Both the position numbers and the translations under genes were made by a program. Below the pieces are notes generated by a model. The model saw only the letters and a program-made list of their open reading frames with translations, was not told the DNA's origin and did not search any database. 64,000 bases of DNA from Theionarchaea archaeon (GTDB lineage Archaea; Methanobacteriota_B; Thermococci; Methanofastidiosales; SZ-28-30). This document shows, one piece after another, positions 1 through 8,942 of the stretch. Location: assembly GCA_018992685.1 (NCBI GenBank), contig JACVGT010000002.1, positions 1 to 64,000 on the forward strand. The letters run 5' to 3'. Each line of letters opens with the position of its first letter. The stretch's first letter is position 1.

Positions 1-1
1 T

Positions 2-1285
2 CCTCTCATGAACTGCATGACCTGGCTGGATTCCAGAGCGGCCGGGCAGGCGAAGAAAATCATCGGGAAAGGGATTTTGAAAGTTTCAGGGTATTCTTTG
101 ATACCATTGTTCCAATTTTTGAGAATTACAGGAGGCTCACCGGGGAAGGCAGGCAAAGATGCCATAAGCAAGATTGTATGGTTGAAGGAAGAAGCACCCC
201 AAATCTACCAGGGGAGTTATAGACTTTTGGATGTAAAAGACTACCTGATCTACCGGTGTACTGGAAAATTTGTCACCAGCCGAGACTGCGCCAATGTTTC
301 CTGGATGATGGATACCAGGCCAGGAAAGTTCTGCTGGTCACAGACCATTTTGAATAAGTACGGAATCGATGGGGAAAAGCTCCCAGACATAAGAAAATCA
401 ACTGATATTGCAGGACGGGTAACAGAATCAGCATCCCGGGAGCTGACCGTTCCTGAGGGAACACCGGTAATCACAGGAGCGGGAGACATGGCGTCTGCAG
501 CCCTGGGTTCAGGAGCAGTTCTTCCTGGAGAACCCCACGTGTATGTGGGAACGAGCTCGTGGATAGCAGCCCATCTCCCTGCCAGGAAGAAGGATTTAAG
601 ACACTACATGGGCAGTATTTGCAGTGGAAACCCTGATCTATACATGCTGGTAGCCGAACAAGAGACAGCATCAGGGTGCCTGGAGTGGATCAAGCACAAT
701 ATTGTGCGTGAATGGGACTACGAACAGCTGAACCAGTATGTATCTGAAGTAGAGCCAGGAGCTGGAGGCGTCATTTTCACCCCCTGGCTGTTCGGCGAGA
801 GGAGTCCACTTGATGATTCAGAAGTCAGAGCAGGGTTCTACAATCTGAGTCTGGAACACACCCGGGGGCATATGGCCAGAGCTGTCTATGAGGGTGTGGC
901 GGTGAATATCTCCTGGGCTTTTCAGTATTTTGAACAACTAATCTCCTCTTTCAGGGCAGGCAATGTGGTAAACCTAATTGGCGGCGGTGCACAATCTACT
1001 GTATGGTGTCAGATCTTTGCTGATGCCTTGGGCTGTCCTGTGGCCAGAGTGGAAAACCCTGTAGATGCAGGAGCACGGGGTGCTGCAGCTCTTGCTCTGC
1101 TTTCCCTGGGGCATCTGGAAGAGTTTGCTGATATCAAGAAACTAATTACTGTGGAGAAACGATTCGAGCCAAGGGAAGAAAACACAGCACTGTACAGAAA
1201 AATGCGCGAAGAGTTCAAATCAATTTGTAAAAAGAGGGTTTCCACGCGAAAAGGAGAGAAGACAGAACACCTGGGTTCTGGATAG
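2..1285 (+). CDS. FGGY-family carbohydrate kinase (xylulokinase-like), 5' truncated by window edge
   Basis: ATP-dependent sugar or polyol kinase of the FGGY family; the exact substrate cannot be read from sequence. The reading frame is open from base 2, and the first visible residues (TWLDSRA) match the conserved W-x-D-x-R segment that normally lies about 80-100 residues into these proteins. The N-terminal ATPase lobe and true start are therefore outside the window, and the ATG at base 8 is only an internal methionine. Further family signatures are ITGAGDMASAALGSG, YVGTSSW, the FTPWLFGERSP loop and the C-terminal IGGGAQSTVWCQIFADALG nucleotide-binding segment. It converges on the ABC permease gene, with 12 bases between the stop codons. 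Confidence 0.85.
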   Translation, partial: PLMNCMTWLDSRAAGQAKKIIGKGILKVSGYSLIPLFQFLRITGGSPGKAGKDAISKIVWLKEEAPQIYQGSYRLLDVKDYLIYRCTGKFVTSRDCANVSWMMDTRPGKFCWSQTILNKYGIDGEKLPDIRKSTDIAGRVTESASRELTVPEGTPVITGAGDMASAALGSGAVLPGEPHVYVGTSSWIAAHLPARKKDLRHYMGSICSGNPDLYMLVAEQETASGCLEWIKHNIVREWDYEQLNQYVSEVEPGAGGVIFTPWLFGERSPLDDSEVRAGFYNLSLEHTRGHMARAVYEGVAVNISWAFQYFEQLISSFRAGNVVNLIGGGAQSTVWCQIFADALGCPVARVENPVDAGARGAAALALLSLGHLEEFADIKKLITVEKRFEPREENTALYRKMREEFKSICKKRVSTRKGEKTEHLGSG

Positions 1286-1297
1286 CTTCCATCTTCA

Positions 1298-4084
1298 TCA
1301 GATTTTTACTCTGGGATCGAGCCACCTGTAGGAGATATCAGTTACCAGGTTTGCAATAAGGATCATCAGAGCCAGTGCGAGAGACGTTCCGATAACGGAG
1401 AAGTAGTCTCTCATGAAAGCAGCATCTACGAAGTATTTACCCATCCCCGGCCATGAGAACATTTTTTCAATGATAGGTGATCCCCCAAGCATCATAGCAA
1501 TCCTCAGCCCAATGACCGTCAGAATCGGGAGTATTGCGTTCCTCAATGCATGCTTGTAGATAACAATTCTTTCTTTCAATCCCTTGGAGCGGGCAGTCAG
1601 GATGTAGTCTTCCCTCAGTACACTGAGCATGGAAGATCGAACCAATCGGGTTGTATAGCCAATGGAGGCCAGCGTTAACGTCAGGACAGGTAGCATGAGG
1701 TGCTTCAGGTAGTCCAGGTAATAGGTCAGATCATGGGGGACATTTTGTCCTGCAAATTCCCAGGAATGAGTACCTCCAAAGGGAAACCATCCAAGTACCA
1801 GTGAGAAAAGGAGTATGAGCATCAGTCCAATGACAAACTCCGGAAATGAAGCACCAAACAGGGAACCCATGACAATGTATGTGTCAGTGCGCGTGTTGCG
1901 GTGAATCGCTGATATGATTCCCAGTGGTACAGCAATAACTGTTGAAAGAACCAGGGCAAGAATCTGGTAGATCAATGTATTGGGCAGCCTCACAAGGATT
2001 TCTGAGAGAACAGGTTGACCAGTGGTGAACGAAAATCCAAGGTTTCCTCTCACTGCCTGTTGTAACCAGCGGTAATACTGGATATACCATGGTTGGTCCA
2101 ATCCCCACGCCTTCTTAAGCAGAAGATACTCCTCCATGGTGGGTCTCTCTCTGAACACCTGTTCCAGCCCCATGACTCTGTCGACTGCATCTCCCGGACA
2201 GAGGTAAACCAGAATGAAGACAATGAAGGAAACAGCCAGCAGTATAGGCACAAGAAAAACGAGTCTTCTTGCAACATACCGTAGCAATCCGGGATCGAAA
2301 AGTCTGGATTTCCCTGGCTTCGTTTCCACTGGAGCAAAGGCAGGTGTAGGCCTCAACAGCCCTCTGCGCTCCATGTTCCTTAGAATCAGTCCCAGGCACT
2401 CATCAATCTCCGCTTCAAGATATGAATCTACATTCTTAGGAAGTGCAGATCTCTTCCTCACCAATTCATCATATCTCGTGTGCGCCCGCGAAACGTTGCC
2501 CCTGTCAATATCAGAAGCAAGTCTCTGAGCGTCTCTTAGAAATATCTGGAGAAGACCAGAGGATTTCTTCCTTTTCGCCAGGTCGTCTTTCCTTTTTCCT
2601 TTGCTCCGAGACGAATAGATCAGCTCATCCATGAAAACCGGAAAAATGATGGCGAGTGTCACGATTATCAGCCACAGGGGAACAGGTACATCATGTTCAG
2701 TACGAACCTCCTTGTATTGAGCCTTTTTGTTAAGATCTATCTCAAAGATATTTGGTGTCGCCATGCCTGAGACAAACGCCGTATCATCCTCTCCGAAGGT
2801 TATTCCTCGGGGCAAGTTGTCAGGGACATAGTACCAGAGTGAGACTCTTCTAGTTTTCACTGTGATATGAAACGCTTTTCTATCCCCGACTACTACAATT
2901 TCACCATCCTTGAAGGTAATATCACCCGAATGAGCAGATGGGCTTTTGAATTCATCCAAGATCACGTCATTTTCATAATCGTACTGATATATGACTGAGT
3001 CAGGATAAATTTTGTTCATGTTGCCAGAAATGTCTGGGAATTCCTCAATGGAATAGACATCCAGAACCCACAGGTTGGCACCATCCCACGCCACCCCATA
3101 GGGTGTACTGTATGGGGTCTCATAACTTGATACCACCTCCCCCTGAGGAGAAATCTGATAGATAGTCCTCTTACTGAAATCACAAACCCAGAAGTTCTCT
3201 CCATCAAAGGTCAAACCCGTTGCTTCAAAGCAGGGTACATCAATTGAATCTACCACTTCATGTGTGGTGAGATCATATTTCAGGATAGCACCGTGATATC
3301 CTGAGGTAATCCACAGGTACCCATCCATGTACAGCAACCCATTTGCTGCATGCGTGGGGCTCTCAAATTCATTCTCCACTGTGAACCTGTGAGGGATATT
3401 TCTCTCCCCCTGCCGTTCTTCATAAATCCCTACACCATACCAGCCCCCCACAAAGACAATGCAGGCTATGAAGATGATAATCTTATTACTTCGCCTCATC
3501 CTGACGGGATTGGGAATTGAACGAAAAGACAATCCTTTCGCAACCCCGGCCAGCCTGTCTTTGATCTTTTTCTCGGCCTGGGGTTCTCTTCCAGTCATTT
3601 CATGCCTCGAGGGACCAGTGTGTTCCAGGGCCGGTGGTTCAGGATGTGGCTGGATATGAACGTCAACACTTCCTTCTTCTTCCTTCTGGATTTCCTTTCC
3701 GATTTTGAAAAGATATTCTTCAATTTCTGATCTGAGGATGGGATCCCCATCTGTGGGAAGCCTCAGTTCCTGTTTCAGAAGCTCTGCGTACAGTCTTTTG
3801 GCCTGTCCTACATCATAAGTAGCAAGGGCACTATAGAGTTCCTTGGCTTCAGAAAGCAGGCGCTGTGTATTCCTTCCACGGTCTGTTTCTTTGTGTCTGG
3901 CAGTCTTTTTCTGAGAGACTTCACTACTGATTGGAGATTCTCCGGGCAGATCTTGAACAGCGTCCTTGAAATCAGGAGACTCAGCCCCCAGATGAATTCC
4001 CAGGTAGGCTGCCCGTTCCCTGATCTTCCGTTCATTCTGTTCCAGCTTTTTCAAAGCATCTTCAAGATCATTGGCTTTTTTCAT
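1298..4084 (-). CDS. DppB/OppB-type ABC transporter permease fused to an extracytoplasmic beta-propeller
   Basis: Predicted inner subunit of a peptide/nickel-type ABC importer with a very large N-terminal extension. I place the start at the ATG preceded by AAAGGAGATAGGGATC, giving 928 residues; the GTG 48 bases upstream is the alternative. In order: a charged helical segment, a helical hairpin ending LPTDGDPILRSEIEEYL, a first membrane helix (about residue 200), NHL/YVTN-like propeller blades with repeated WITSG/WVCDF/WVLDV strands, a second membrane helix, a second helical hairpin (LPKNVDSYLEAEIDECL) resembling the first, and about 300 residues of canonical permease (RRLVFLVPILLAVSFIVF; the EAA-type loop ARSKGLKERIVIYKHALRNA). 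ABC permeases are normally about 320 residues. No partner ATPase or second permease lies in the window. Confidence 0.88.
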   Translation of the reverse strand: MKKANDLEDALKKLEQNERKIRERAAYLGIHLGAESPDFKDAVQDLPGESPISSEVSQKKTARHKETDRGRNTQRLLSEAKELYSALATYDVGQAKRLYAELLKQELRLPTDGDPILRSEIEEYLFKIGKEIQKEEEGSVDVHIQPHPEPPALEHTGPSRHEMTGREPQAEKKIKDRLAGVAKGLSFRSIPNPVRMRRSNKIIIFIACIVFVGGWYGVGIYEERQGERNIPHRFTVENEFESPTHAANGLLYMDGYLWITSGYHGAILKYDLTTHEVVDSIDVPCFEATGLTFDGENFWVCDFSKRTIYQISPQGEVVSSYETPYSTPYGVAWDGANLWVLDVYSIEEFPDISGNMNKIYPDSVIYQYDYENDVILDEFKSPSAHSGDITFKDGEIVVVGDRKAFHITVKTRRVSLWYYVPDNLPRGITFGEDDTAFVSGMATPNIFEIDLNKKAQYKEVRTEHDVPVPLWLIIVTLAIIFPVFMDELIYSSRSKGKRKDDLAKRKKSSGLLQIFLRDAQRLASDIDRGNVSRAHTRYDELVRKRSALPKNVDSYLEAEIDECLGLILRNMERRGLLRPTPAFAPVETKPGKSRLFDPGLLRYVARRLVFLVPILLAVSFIVFILVYLCPGDAVDRVMGLEQVFRERPTMEEYLLLKKAWGLDQPWYIQYYRWLQQAVRGNLGFSFTTGQPVLSEILVRLPNTLIYQILALVLSTVIAVPLGIISAIHRNTRTDTYIVMGSLFGASFPEFVIGLMLILLFSLVLGWFPFGGTHSWEFAGQNVPHDLTYYLDYLKHLMLPVLTLTLASIGYTTRLVRSSMLSVLREDYILTARSKGLKERIVIYKHALRNAILPILTVIGLRIAMMLGGSPIIEKMFSWPGMGKYFVDAAFMRDYFSVIGTSLALALMILIANLVTDISYRWLDPRVKI

Positions 4085-4185
4085 GATCCCTATCTCCTTT
4101 TTCAAGTCTCTCCAACTCGCTGCAACAGCCACTCTCCGAAATATTACTACTGTAAGTAGTAGCCGGTACCATTGTGCGCGGCTGT

Positions 4186-4203
4186 CTTATATATGTTTCG
4201 GTG
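4186..4203 (-). promoter_or_regulatory. TATA/BRE promoter for the permease fusion gene
   Basis: On the minus strand the sequence reads CACCGAAACATATATAAG, a purine-rich BRE-like block followed by a TATA box about 105 bases upstream of the chosen start. The same ACCGAAA-plus-TATA arrangement precedes both subtilisin genes. Confidence 0.5.
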
Positions 4204-4336
4204 AAAAGAAAACAATAGCTTCGTGGGCAATCCAGACTTCATGGTGAAAACTGGTGAAGAAATAGACGGGAAAACAAGATGGAGTGACATTCATGGCCGC
4301 TGGGAAACAGGTCTGCATCAATTGTGTTGTCTGGTA

Positions 4337-4364
4337 ATAAAAGAATAAAAGAAAAAAAGAAAAG
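4337..4364 (-). terminator. U-rich terminator downstream of the UbiA-family gene
   Basis: The plus strand is AATAAAAGAATAAAAG-like, so the transcript of the minus-strand gene ending at 4414 runs into successive U-runs separated by single Cs. This matches archaeal intrinsic termination signals and recurs after several minus-strand genes here. Confidence 0.5.
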
Positions 4365-4413
4365 GGGAATATGAATCCGTCTCAAGGAAAGTGCATTTCA
4401 CAGGGATTCAGGT

Positions 4414-5385
4414 TCAGCCCAGTTCACCGTTGAATAGATTGGTGCGCTTCACATGGACAACTGCAAGACCCACCATCACGACAATCCACCCTGAAAAGAG
4501 CAAATGCTGCTGAGGGCTGAAATCACCCATGAAATACTCCAAGAACATGATGACAATCCAAAGGTGAGCGAAGTCCATGACGTGAGAGTGCTTTTCAGGA
4601 TGGGCAAAGTAATAGAGTGAGACATTGGCGCAGATCAAAGCTGCTGTGATATACAAATTGAGGAGACCACAAAACACGATGCTAAATCCAAAAAAAATCA
4701 CCAAGAACAGAACTTTCAGTGTATTTGATGTATTCTGACCCAGTTTCTGGACAGTATGGGACGCACTGCTGATCCTGTCTACATGAAAATCACGTACTTG
4801 ATTATCAATTTGTCCTATTAGACTTATCAGCAAAAGAATGACCACACTTCCCCATACAAATGATTCAGCTGTGACCTTCACTCCAATGAAGTAGAGATAG
4901 CTTGCAGCAATGATCAGACCTTTCCACAAGAAGACAAAGATCCAGTCCCAGTATTTACGGTCTCTCAGCCTCACTGGTGGCGCAGAATAGAGCAGAGCAA
5001 GCACGTTGAGCAGTAGGATGGGTATGAAGACAGCCCGGGTTATAGAAGCTGCCAAGACGAGGCTGGCTCCAGGGCTGATATAGAGGACTGCGGTTCCAAT
5101 CTTTCGGCGTTCTTCTGTGCAGAATACGTTTCTCGTCCCTTTGTTGGGGTCTCTGGAATCATGAGGGGCATCAAAAAAATCGTTGACGACGAACATGAAG
5201 ACATTACCGCAGAATACACTGACCGCGAGAATGATTACCTGCAATGAGAACCCCTGCAGATAATTCCAGAAGAATCCCACCAAGATTAGACCAGATGAAA
5301 CCACAGCATACTCAAATCGCAGATCTTCTAGGAGCAGCAACACAGACTGGCTTCGGCCGAGAACCTGGTAGCTGGAAGTGGACAT
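4414..5385 (-). CDS. UbiA-family prenyltransferase-like membrane protein
   Basis: Polytopic UbiA-superfamily enzyme; these transfer a prenyl chain from a diphosphate donor to an aromatic or polar acceptor. The first aspartate-rich motif is visible as VNDFFDAPHDSRDPNKG (N-D-x-x-D-x-x-x-D) and a second as IGQIDNQVRDFHVDRIS, spaced as in the family. About eight or nine hydrophobic helices are apparent. I chose the ATG at 5385, one codon inside the GTG used by the ORF track; GGTGAT lies upstream of it. A possible TATA (GTTTAAATATC on the minus strand, near 5561-5571) is far upstream. The substrate is unknown. The tail-side U-rich tract suggests a monocistronic unit, divergent from tldD. Confidence 0.75.
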   Translation of the reverse strand: MSTSSYQVLGRSQSVLLLLEDLRFEYAVVSSGLILVGFFWNYLQGFSLQVIILAVSVFCGNVFMFVVNDFFDAPHDSRDPNKGTRNVFCTEERRKIGTAVLYISPGASLVLAASITRAVFIPILLLNVLALLYSAPPVRLRDRKYWDWIFVFLWKGLIIAASYLYFIGVKVTAESFVWGSVVILLLISLIGQIDNQVRDFHVDRISSASHTVQKLGQNTSNTLKVLFLVIFFGFSIVFCGLLNLYITAALICANVSLYYFAHPEKHSHVMDFAHLWIVIMFLEYFMGDFSPQQHLLFSGWIVVMVGLAVVHVKRTNLFNGELG

Positions 5386-5631
5386 CACACATCACCATCA
5401 GAGGGGGGATGGGTGATCCTGCTTGACAACGCATTCTTCTCACTGGAACTACTGGTACACACTGGGGGCATAGGCTGATGTTCAGACGTCGCTCCCCCGG
5501 ATGTCGAATCTCCCATAGAGTACATCTGCTTTGGATTCATTATCACAATCTGTAGAACAGATATTTAAACATTGCGTCATTAGAATTCAGAGGAGGTTGG
5601 AAAGGTGTCAGGAAAGAGCCTTTGACTCAAC

Positions 5632-5639
5632 TTTATAAG
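5632..5639 (+). promoter_or_regulatory. TATA box for tldD-tldE
   Basis: TTTATAAG is centred about 26 bases upstream of a predicted transcription start near 5662. That leaves a leader of roughly 12 bases containing the GGAG that selects the ATG at 5674. Confidence 0.6.
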
Positions 5640-5673
5640 TTCTCGTGACAGAGAGACTCAGGAGTTGACCCGC

Positions 5674-7053
5674 ATGTTGGATATTCTAGAACGTTGCATT
5701 GATGTCTGTTCTCATCCTGAGCACCTATTGCAGATACGAGGCCAGAGGAGACAGGTGACAGCGTGCACTGTCAAGAATAGTGTCGTCCAGCAGTTCTCCA
5801 CCCTTTCTGTTCAAGGAGTGGGAGTGAGAGCCCGTGTTGATAATGGATGTTGGGGGTTCAGTTCAGTCAATACATGTGAAGCAAGCCAGGTGGAGCAGGC
5901 AGCCAGGCAGGCTGTGGCTTTGGGGAAAGCGGCTTCACGAGTTTCTCAGGATCGTGTTGAAATTCAGACACAGAAAGCCGTCACTGATACGGTTTCTTCA
6001 CCAGTCAAGGTTTCCCCTTCAGGATTAGCTGAAGAAATTGTGGACATTCCCATGAGGGCGTGCACGAGTGCGCTGGGTGCAGGACCGGAGATTAAAGATT
6101 GTAAAGCAACCTATATTAGTATGGAAGATCAAAAGTATTTTGTCAGTTCAGAAGGGTCACAGATCACTGAACATATTACAAGAATCATGCTGTTCGTCAA
6201 TGTGGTGGCAAGGAGGAATGATGTCGTCTGCCCGTGTTCTGACAATGTGGGGTTTACAGGGGGGTGGGAAGTTTTCGATGAAACCTCACCTGAAGAGCTG
6301 GGGCAGACGGTTGCAGAAAAGGCAGTGAATCTACTGGCCGCCAAGACCCCGCCCTCGGGTACGGTTCGTGTGATTATTGGCCCCAAGTTATGCGCTACCC
6401 TCCTTCACGAGGCCATTGGTCATCCCTTGGAGGCTGATCTTGCCATGGCGGGAGGAGGATTTGGCACTCAACTCAATAGACCAGTGTGTTCTGAATTGGT
6501 GACTATTTACGATGATGGACATGTACCAGGAGGGCTGGGCTATTTTTTCTATGACGATGAGGGGACACCCTGCACCCGTACCACCTTGATTGACTGCGGA
6601 GTTTTGAAATCATTCATGCATGACCGCGAGAGTGCCTCAGCTGCAGGGGTTCTACCCACCGGGAATGCTCACGCCTGGGACTACAGCGTGGAGCCCTTGA
6701 TCAGGCAAACCAACATCGGTATTGAACCAGGGGAATATACGGTCGAGGAGATGATAGAAGACGTCTCTGACGGATTGTTTCTGGAAGGAACCTTTGGAGG
6801 GCAAGCAGACTCCAATGCTGATTTCACTTTTGGCTTTCAGAGCGCCCGGGCAATTGAAAAAGGGGAGCTCACAGAGGAGTTCAGGGGTGCAAATGTGGCT
6901 GGAAATGCTATTGACGTGTTCAAGACCATTGACGCCGTGAGCAACACGTCAGTGTTGAGGCCCGGTGCATGCGGGAAGCATCAGTTCGCAGTTCAGGGAC
7001 GGGTGGTTCCAGCCATCAGGTGCCACATCATGGTGGGAGGACATGGAGGCTAG
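5674..7053 (+). CDS. tldD: TldD-family metalloprotease subunit
   Basis: Catalytic partner of the TldD/TldE (PmbA) peptidase, which in bacteria degrades unfolded peptides and trims leader peptides of modified peptides. The zinc motif H-E-x-x-x-H is intact in LLHEAIGHPLEADL, about residue 245. Other TldD signatures are the DDEGTPCTRTTLI strand and the closing Gly-rich GGHGG. I use the ATG with GGAG nine bases upstream rather than the TTG three codons earlier; this gives 459 residues, a normal family length. The stop is three bases before tldE, so the two are co-transcribed and probably co-translated as a heterodimer. Confidence 0.93.
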   Translation: MLDILERCIDVCSHPEHLLQIRGQRRQVTACTVKNSVVQQFSTLSVQGVGVRARVDNGCWGFSSVNTCEASQVEQAARQAVALGKAASRVSQDRVEIQTQKAVTDTVSSPVKVSPSGLAEEIVDIPMRACTSALGAGPEIKDCKATYISMEDQKYFVSSEGSQITEHITRIMLFVNVVARRNDVVCPCSDNVGFTGGWEVFDETSPEELGQTVAEKAVNLLAAKTPPSGTVRVIIGPKLCATLLHEAIGHPLEADLAMAGGGFGTQLNRPVCSELVTIYDDGHVPGGLGYFFYDDEGTPCTRTTLIDCGVLKSFMHDRESASAAGVLPTGNAHAWDYSVEPLIRQTNIGIEPGEYTVEEMIEDVSDGLFLEGTFGGQADSNADFTFGFQSARAIEKGELTEEFRGANVAGNAIDVFKTIDAVSNTSVLRPGACGKHQFAVQGRVVPAIRCHIMVGGHGG

Positions 7054-7056
7054 ATC

Positions 7057-8436
7057 ATGGAAGAATGGAAGGTACTCCACGGCTTGTGTTCAAGAACTGT
7101 TACAGATCTAGAGAAAAAGGGAGTGACAGCAGAAGCTTTCCTTACAGCAGACAGTACCACTAAGGTATCTATCAGGAATTCCAGAATACTAACTCAAACC
7201 AACGAGAGAGACGCTGGCGTGGGAATACGGGTGATAAGAGGAAAAAGAGTGGGATTCGCCTGTACCAACGTGGTGACAAGGGAGGCTATCATGAAAGCAG
7301 GAGATATGGCATATCATATGTCCAGGGTGAGTTCTGAAGTGCCCGGACTTGAGTTGCCTGAGCCAGGTAGGTATCCAGTGGTCCAGGATTTATATGATGA
7401 AACCATCACGTCCATCACGGGTGACGAGGCAGTGGACGTTGCCTGCAGGGCCCTGACTGCAGCAGAAGGACATGATCCACGGGTGCGGGTGAAGAGTGGT
7501 GTTATCATGTTCAGGAGTGGCTGGCGAGGTGTAGTGTCTTCTTTGGGGATTGACAGTGAGGAGCAGGAAACAAGAGCCGCCATGTATCTGGGAGGAGTGG
7601 GTGAATCAGGTGATGAAGTCACCGGAATTTGCTCTGATTGTGAATGCGGTCGTACGGCGGTGCTTTCTCCTGAGACTCTGGGAGAGTCGGTAGGGGAAAA
7701 GGTGCTGGAAATGTTTCATCCGTGCTCGGTGAAAACAGGGAAAACCACGGTGATTCTGGGTCCAGAGGCAGGGAACTACCAGGTGATAGAAGTACTCATT
7801 GATGCACTGCGGGGAGATTCAGTCATGACAGGGCGTTCTTTCTGGACCGGGGAACTCGGATCTCCTGTCGCGAGTCCCCTCCTGAGTATCCATGATAATG
7901 GGGTATTGAGGAATGGCTTTTCGTCACGGCGATTTGATGACGAAGGGTACCCCTCTCAGGAAACTGTGGTTGTACAGGAGGGAGTTCTTGTATCCTATTT
8001 GCATAATGCTTGGTCTGCTCATGGGTTGAACGTGGAAAACACAGGAAATGCTTCTCGATTTGTAGGCGGGTTCGACCTTGTCCGTAATATTATTGGTTAC
8101 GGGTACCGTACAGAGCCAGAAATCTACTGTTCAAATCTGGTGATCCTTCCAGGAACCAAATCCAGAGATGAACTCGTGTCTGAGGTCTCTGAAGGGGTTT
8201 TGGTGGAATCAATGGCAGGATTTCCCCAGGCGGGATCTGGGGTGATCAGTGCACAATTATCTCGAGCATTTTCCATCAGGAACGGAGAGATACAGCACCC
8301 CGTAAAGGGCATGATCTCTGGAGTTGCATTTGACTGGCTAACCAAAATCTCTGATGTGGGAAATGACAGCAAGCAGTTTGAGAATGCCGTCCTCCCATCA
8401 CTACGAATTGAAGACGTCCACATGGTAGGTGGATGA
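7057..8436 (+). CDS. tldE: TldE/PmbA-family subunit
   Basis: Non-catalytic or regulatory partner of TldD. It shares the family architecture (an N-terminal segment with GIRVIRGKRVGFACTN, then a conserved C-terminal barrel with FDDEGYPSQETVVVQEG and HNAWSAHGLNVENTGNASR) but lacks an H-E-x-x-x-H motif, as expected of TldE/PmbA. Length is 459 residues, matching tldD. The start ATG lies three bases after the tldD stop, with a GGAGG in the end of tldD acting as ribosome-binding site. It converges on a small lipoprotein gene 11 bases away. Confidence 0.92.
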   Translation: MEEWKVLHGLCSRTVTDLEKKGVTAEAFLTADSTTKVSIRNSRILTQTNERDAGVGIRVIRGKRVGFACTNVVTREAIMKAGDMAYHMSRVSSEVPGLELPEPGRYPVVQDLYDETITSITGDEAVDVACRALTAAEGHDPRVRVKSGVIMFRSGWRGVVSSLGIDSEEQETRAAMYLGGVGESGDEVTGICSDCECGRTAVLSPETLGESVGEKVLEMFHPCSVKTGKTTVILGPEAGNYQVIEVLIDALRGDSVMTGRSFWTGELGSPVASPLLSIHDNGVLRNGFSSRRFDDEGYPSQETVVVQEGVLVSYLHNAWSAHGLNVENTGNASRFVGGFDLVRNIIGYGYRTEPEIYCSNLVILPGTKSRDELVSEVSEGVLVESMAGFPQAGSGVISAQLSRAFSIRNGEIQHPVKGMISGVAFDWLTKISDVGNDSKQFENAVLPSLRIEDVHMVGG

Positions 8437-8447
8437 TTACCTGGAGA

Positions 8448-8897
8448 CTACCCGGTTATGGAGAAGGTTCCTTCTGCTACCGCACTCTTCTCGGATATCG
8501 TATCCGTTATAGTCACAGTTACAGTGTATGTTCCTTCACCAAGATTTGCAGTGGCAATCCAGAATTTGAACCATACGTAGACAGGCTTTCTCTCTAACGG
8601 TATTTCCATGGATTGGGTTATTTCTCCTTGGGAGATGCCCTGTGCGTCAAAGACCTCCAGCGTGGCATCAAAGTACGATACGTACCCTTCCTCCTCTTCC
8701 AGATATCCAAACCGAAAAGCCTCCATATACATCCACAATATGTCGCCTCTTGTATACGCAGCATCTGGATTTCGGCTGTACGAGCGATCAGAGGGTTCAG
8801 TATTGCAGAAAGTGATATCAGTGACAGTGAAGTTCTCTTGCCCTAAACAGCCTATCGCAAAGACTGCAACCAATACAAGACAGACGGACCATTTCAT
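8448..8897 (-). CDS. Small secreted lipoprotein, unknown function
   Basis: The 149-residue product has a short basic start, a hydrophobic stretch and a lipobox-like VFAIGCLGQ, so Cys17 is the likely lipidated first residue of the mature protein. The remainder is beta-strand-rich (YVSYFDATLEVFDAQG, GTYTVTVTITDTIS), consistent with one Ig/FN3-like sandwich domain exposed outside the cell. I do not recognise a named family. A TATA at 8916-8924 would place the transcript start at or close to the ATG; GAGGTAGG also precedes it. It is the third of three adjacent minus-strand genes for exported beta-rich proteins. Confidence 0.7.
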   Translation of the reverse strand: MKWSVCLVLVAVFAIGCLGQENFTVTDITFCNTEPSDRSYSRNPDAAYTRGDILWMYMEAFRFGYLEEEEGYVSYFDATLEVFDAQGISQGEITQSMEIPLERKPVYVWFKFWIATANLGEGTYTVTVTITDTISEKSAVAEGTFSITG

Positions 8898-8915
8898 AGA
8901 TTTCCTACCTCTTTG

Positions 8916-8924
8916 GGTATATTA
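8916..8924 (-). promoter_or_regulatory. TATA box for the small lipoprotein gene
   Basis: The minus strand reads TTAATATAC, centred about 23 bases upstream of the ATG at 8897. This implies a very short leader or none. Confidence 0.45.
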
Positions 8925-8942
8925 ACTTTTCCTTCCGTCTCT

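Noticed and set aside
5463-5498. GGGGG...CCCCC inverted repeat in the UbiA-tldD intergenic region
   Set aside because: Only five paired bases with a long loop; no tRNA-like arms and no T-run, so not called a feature.
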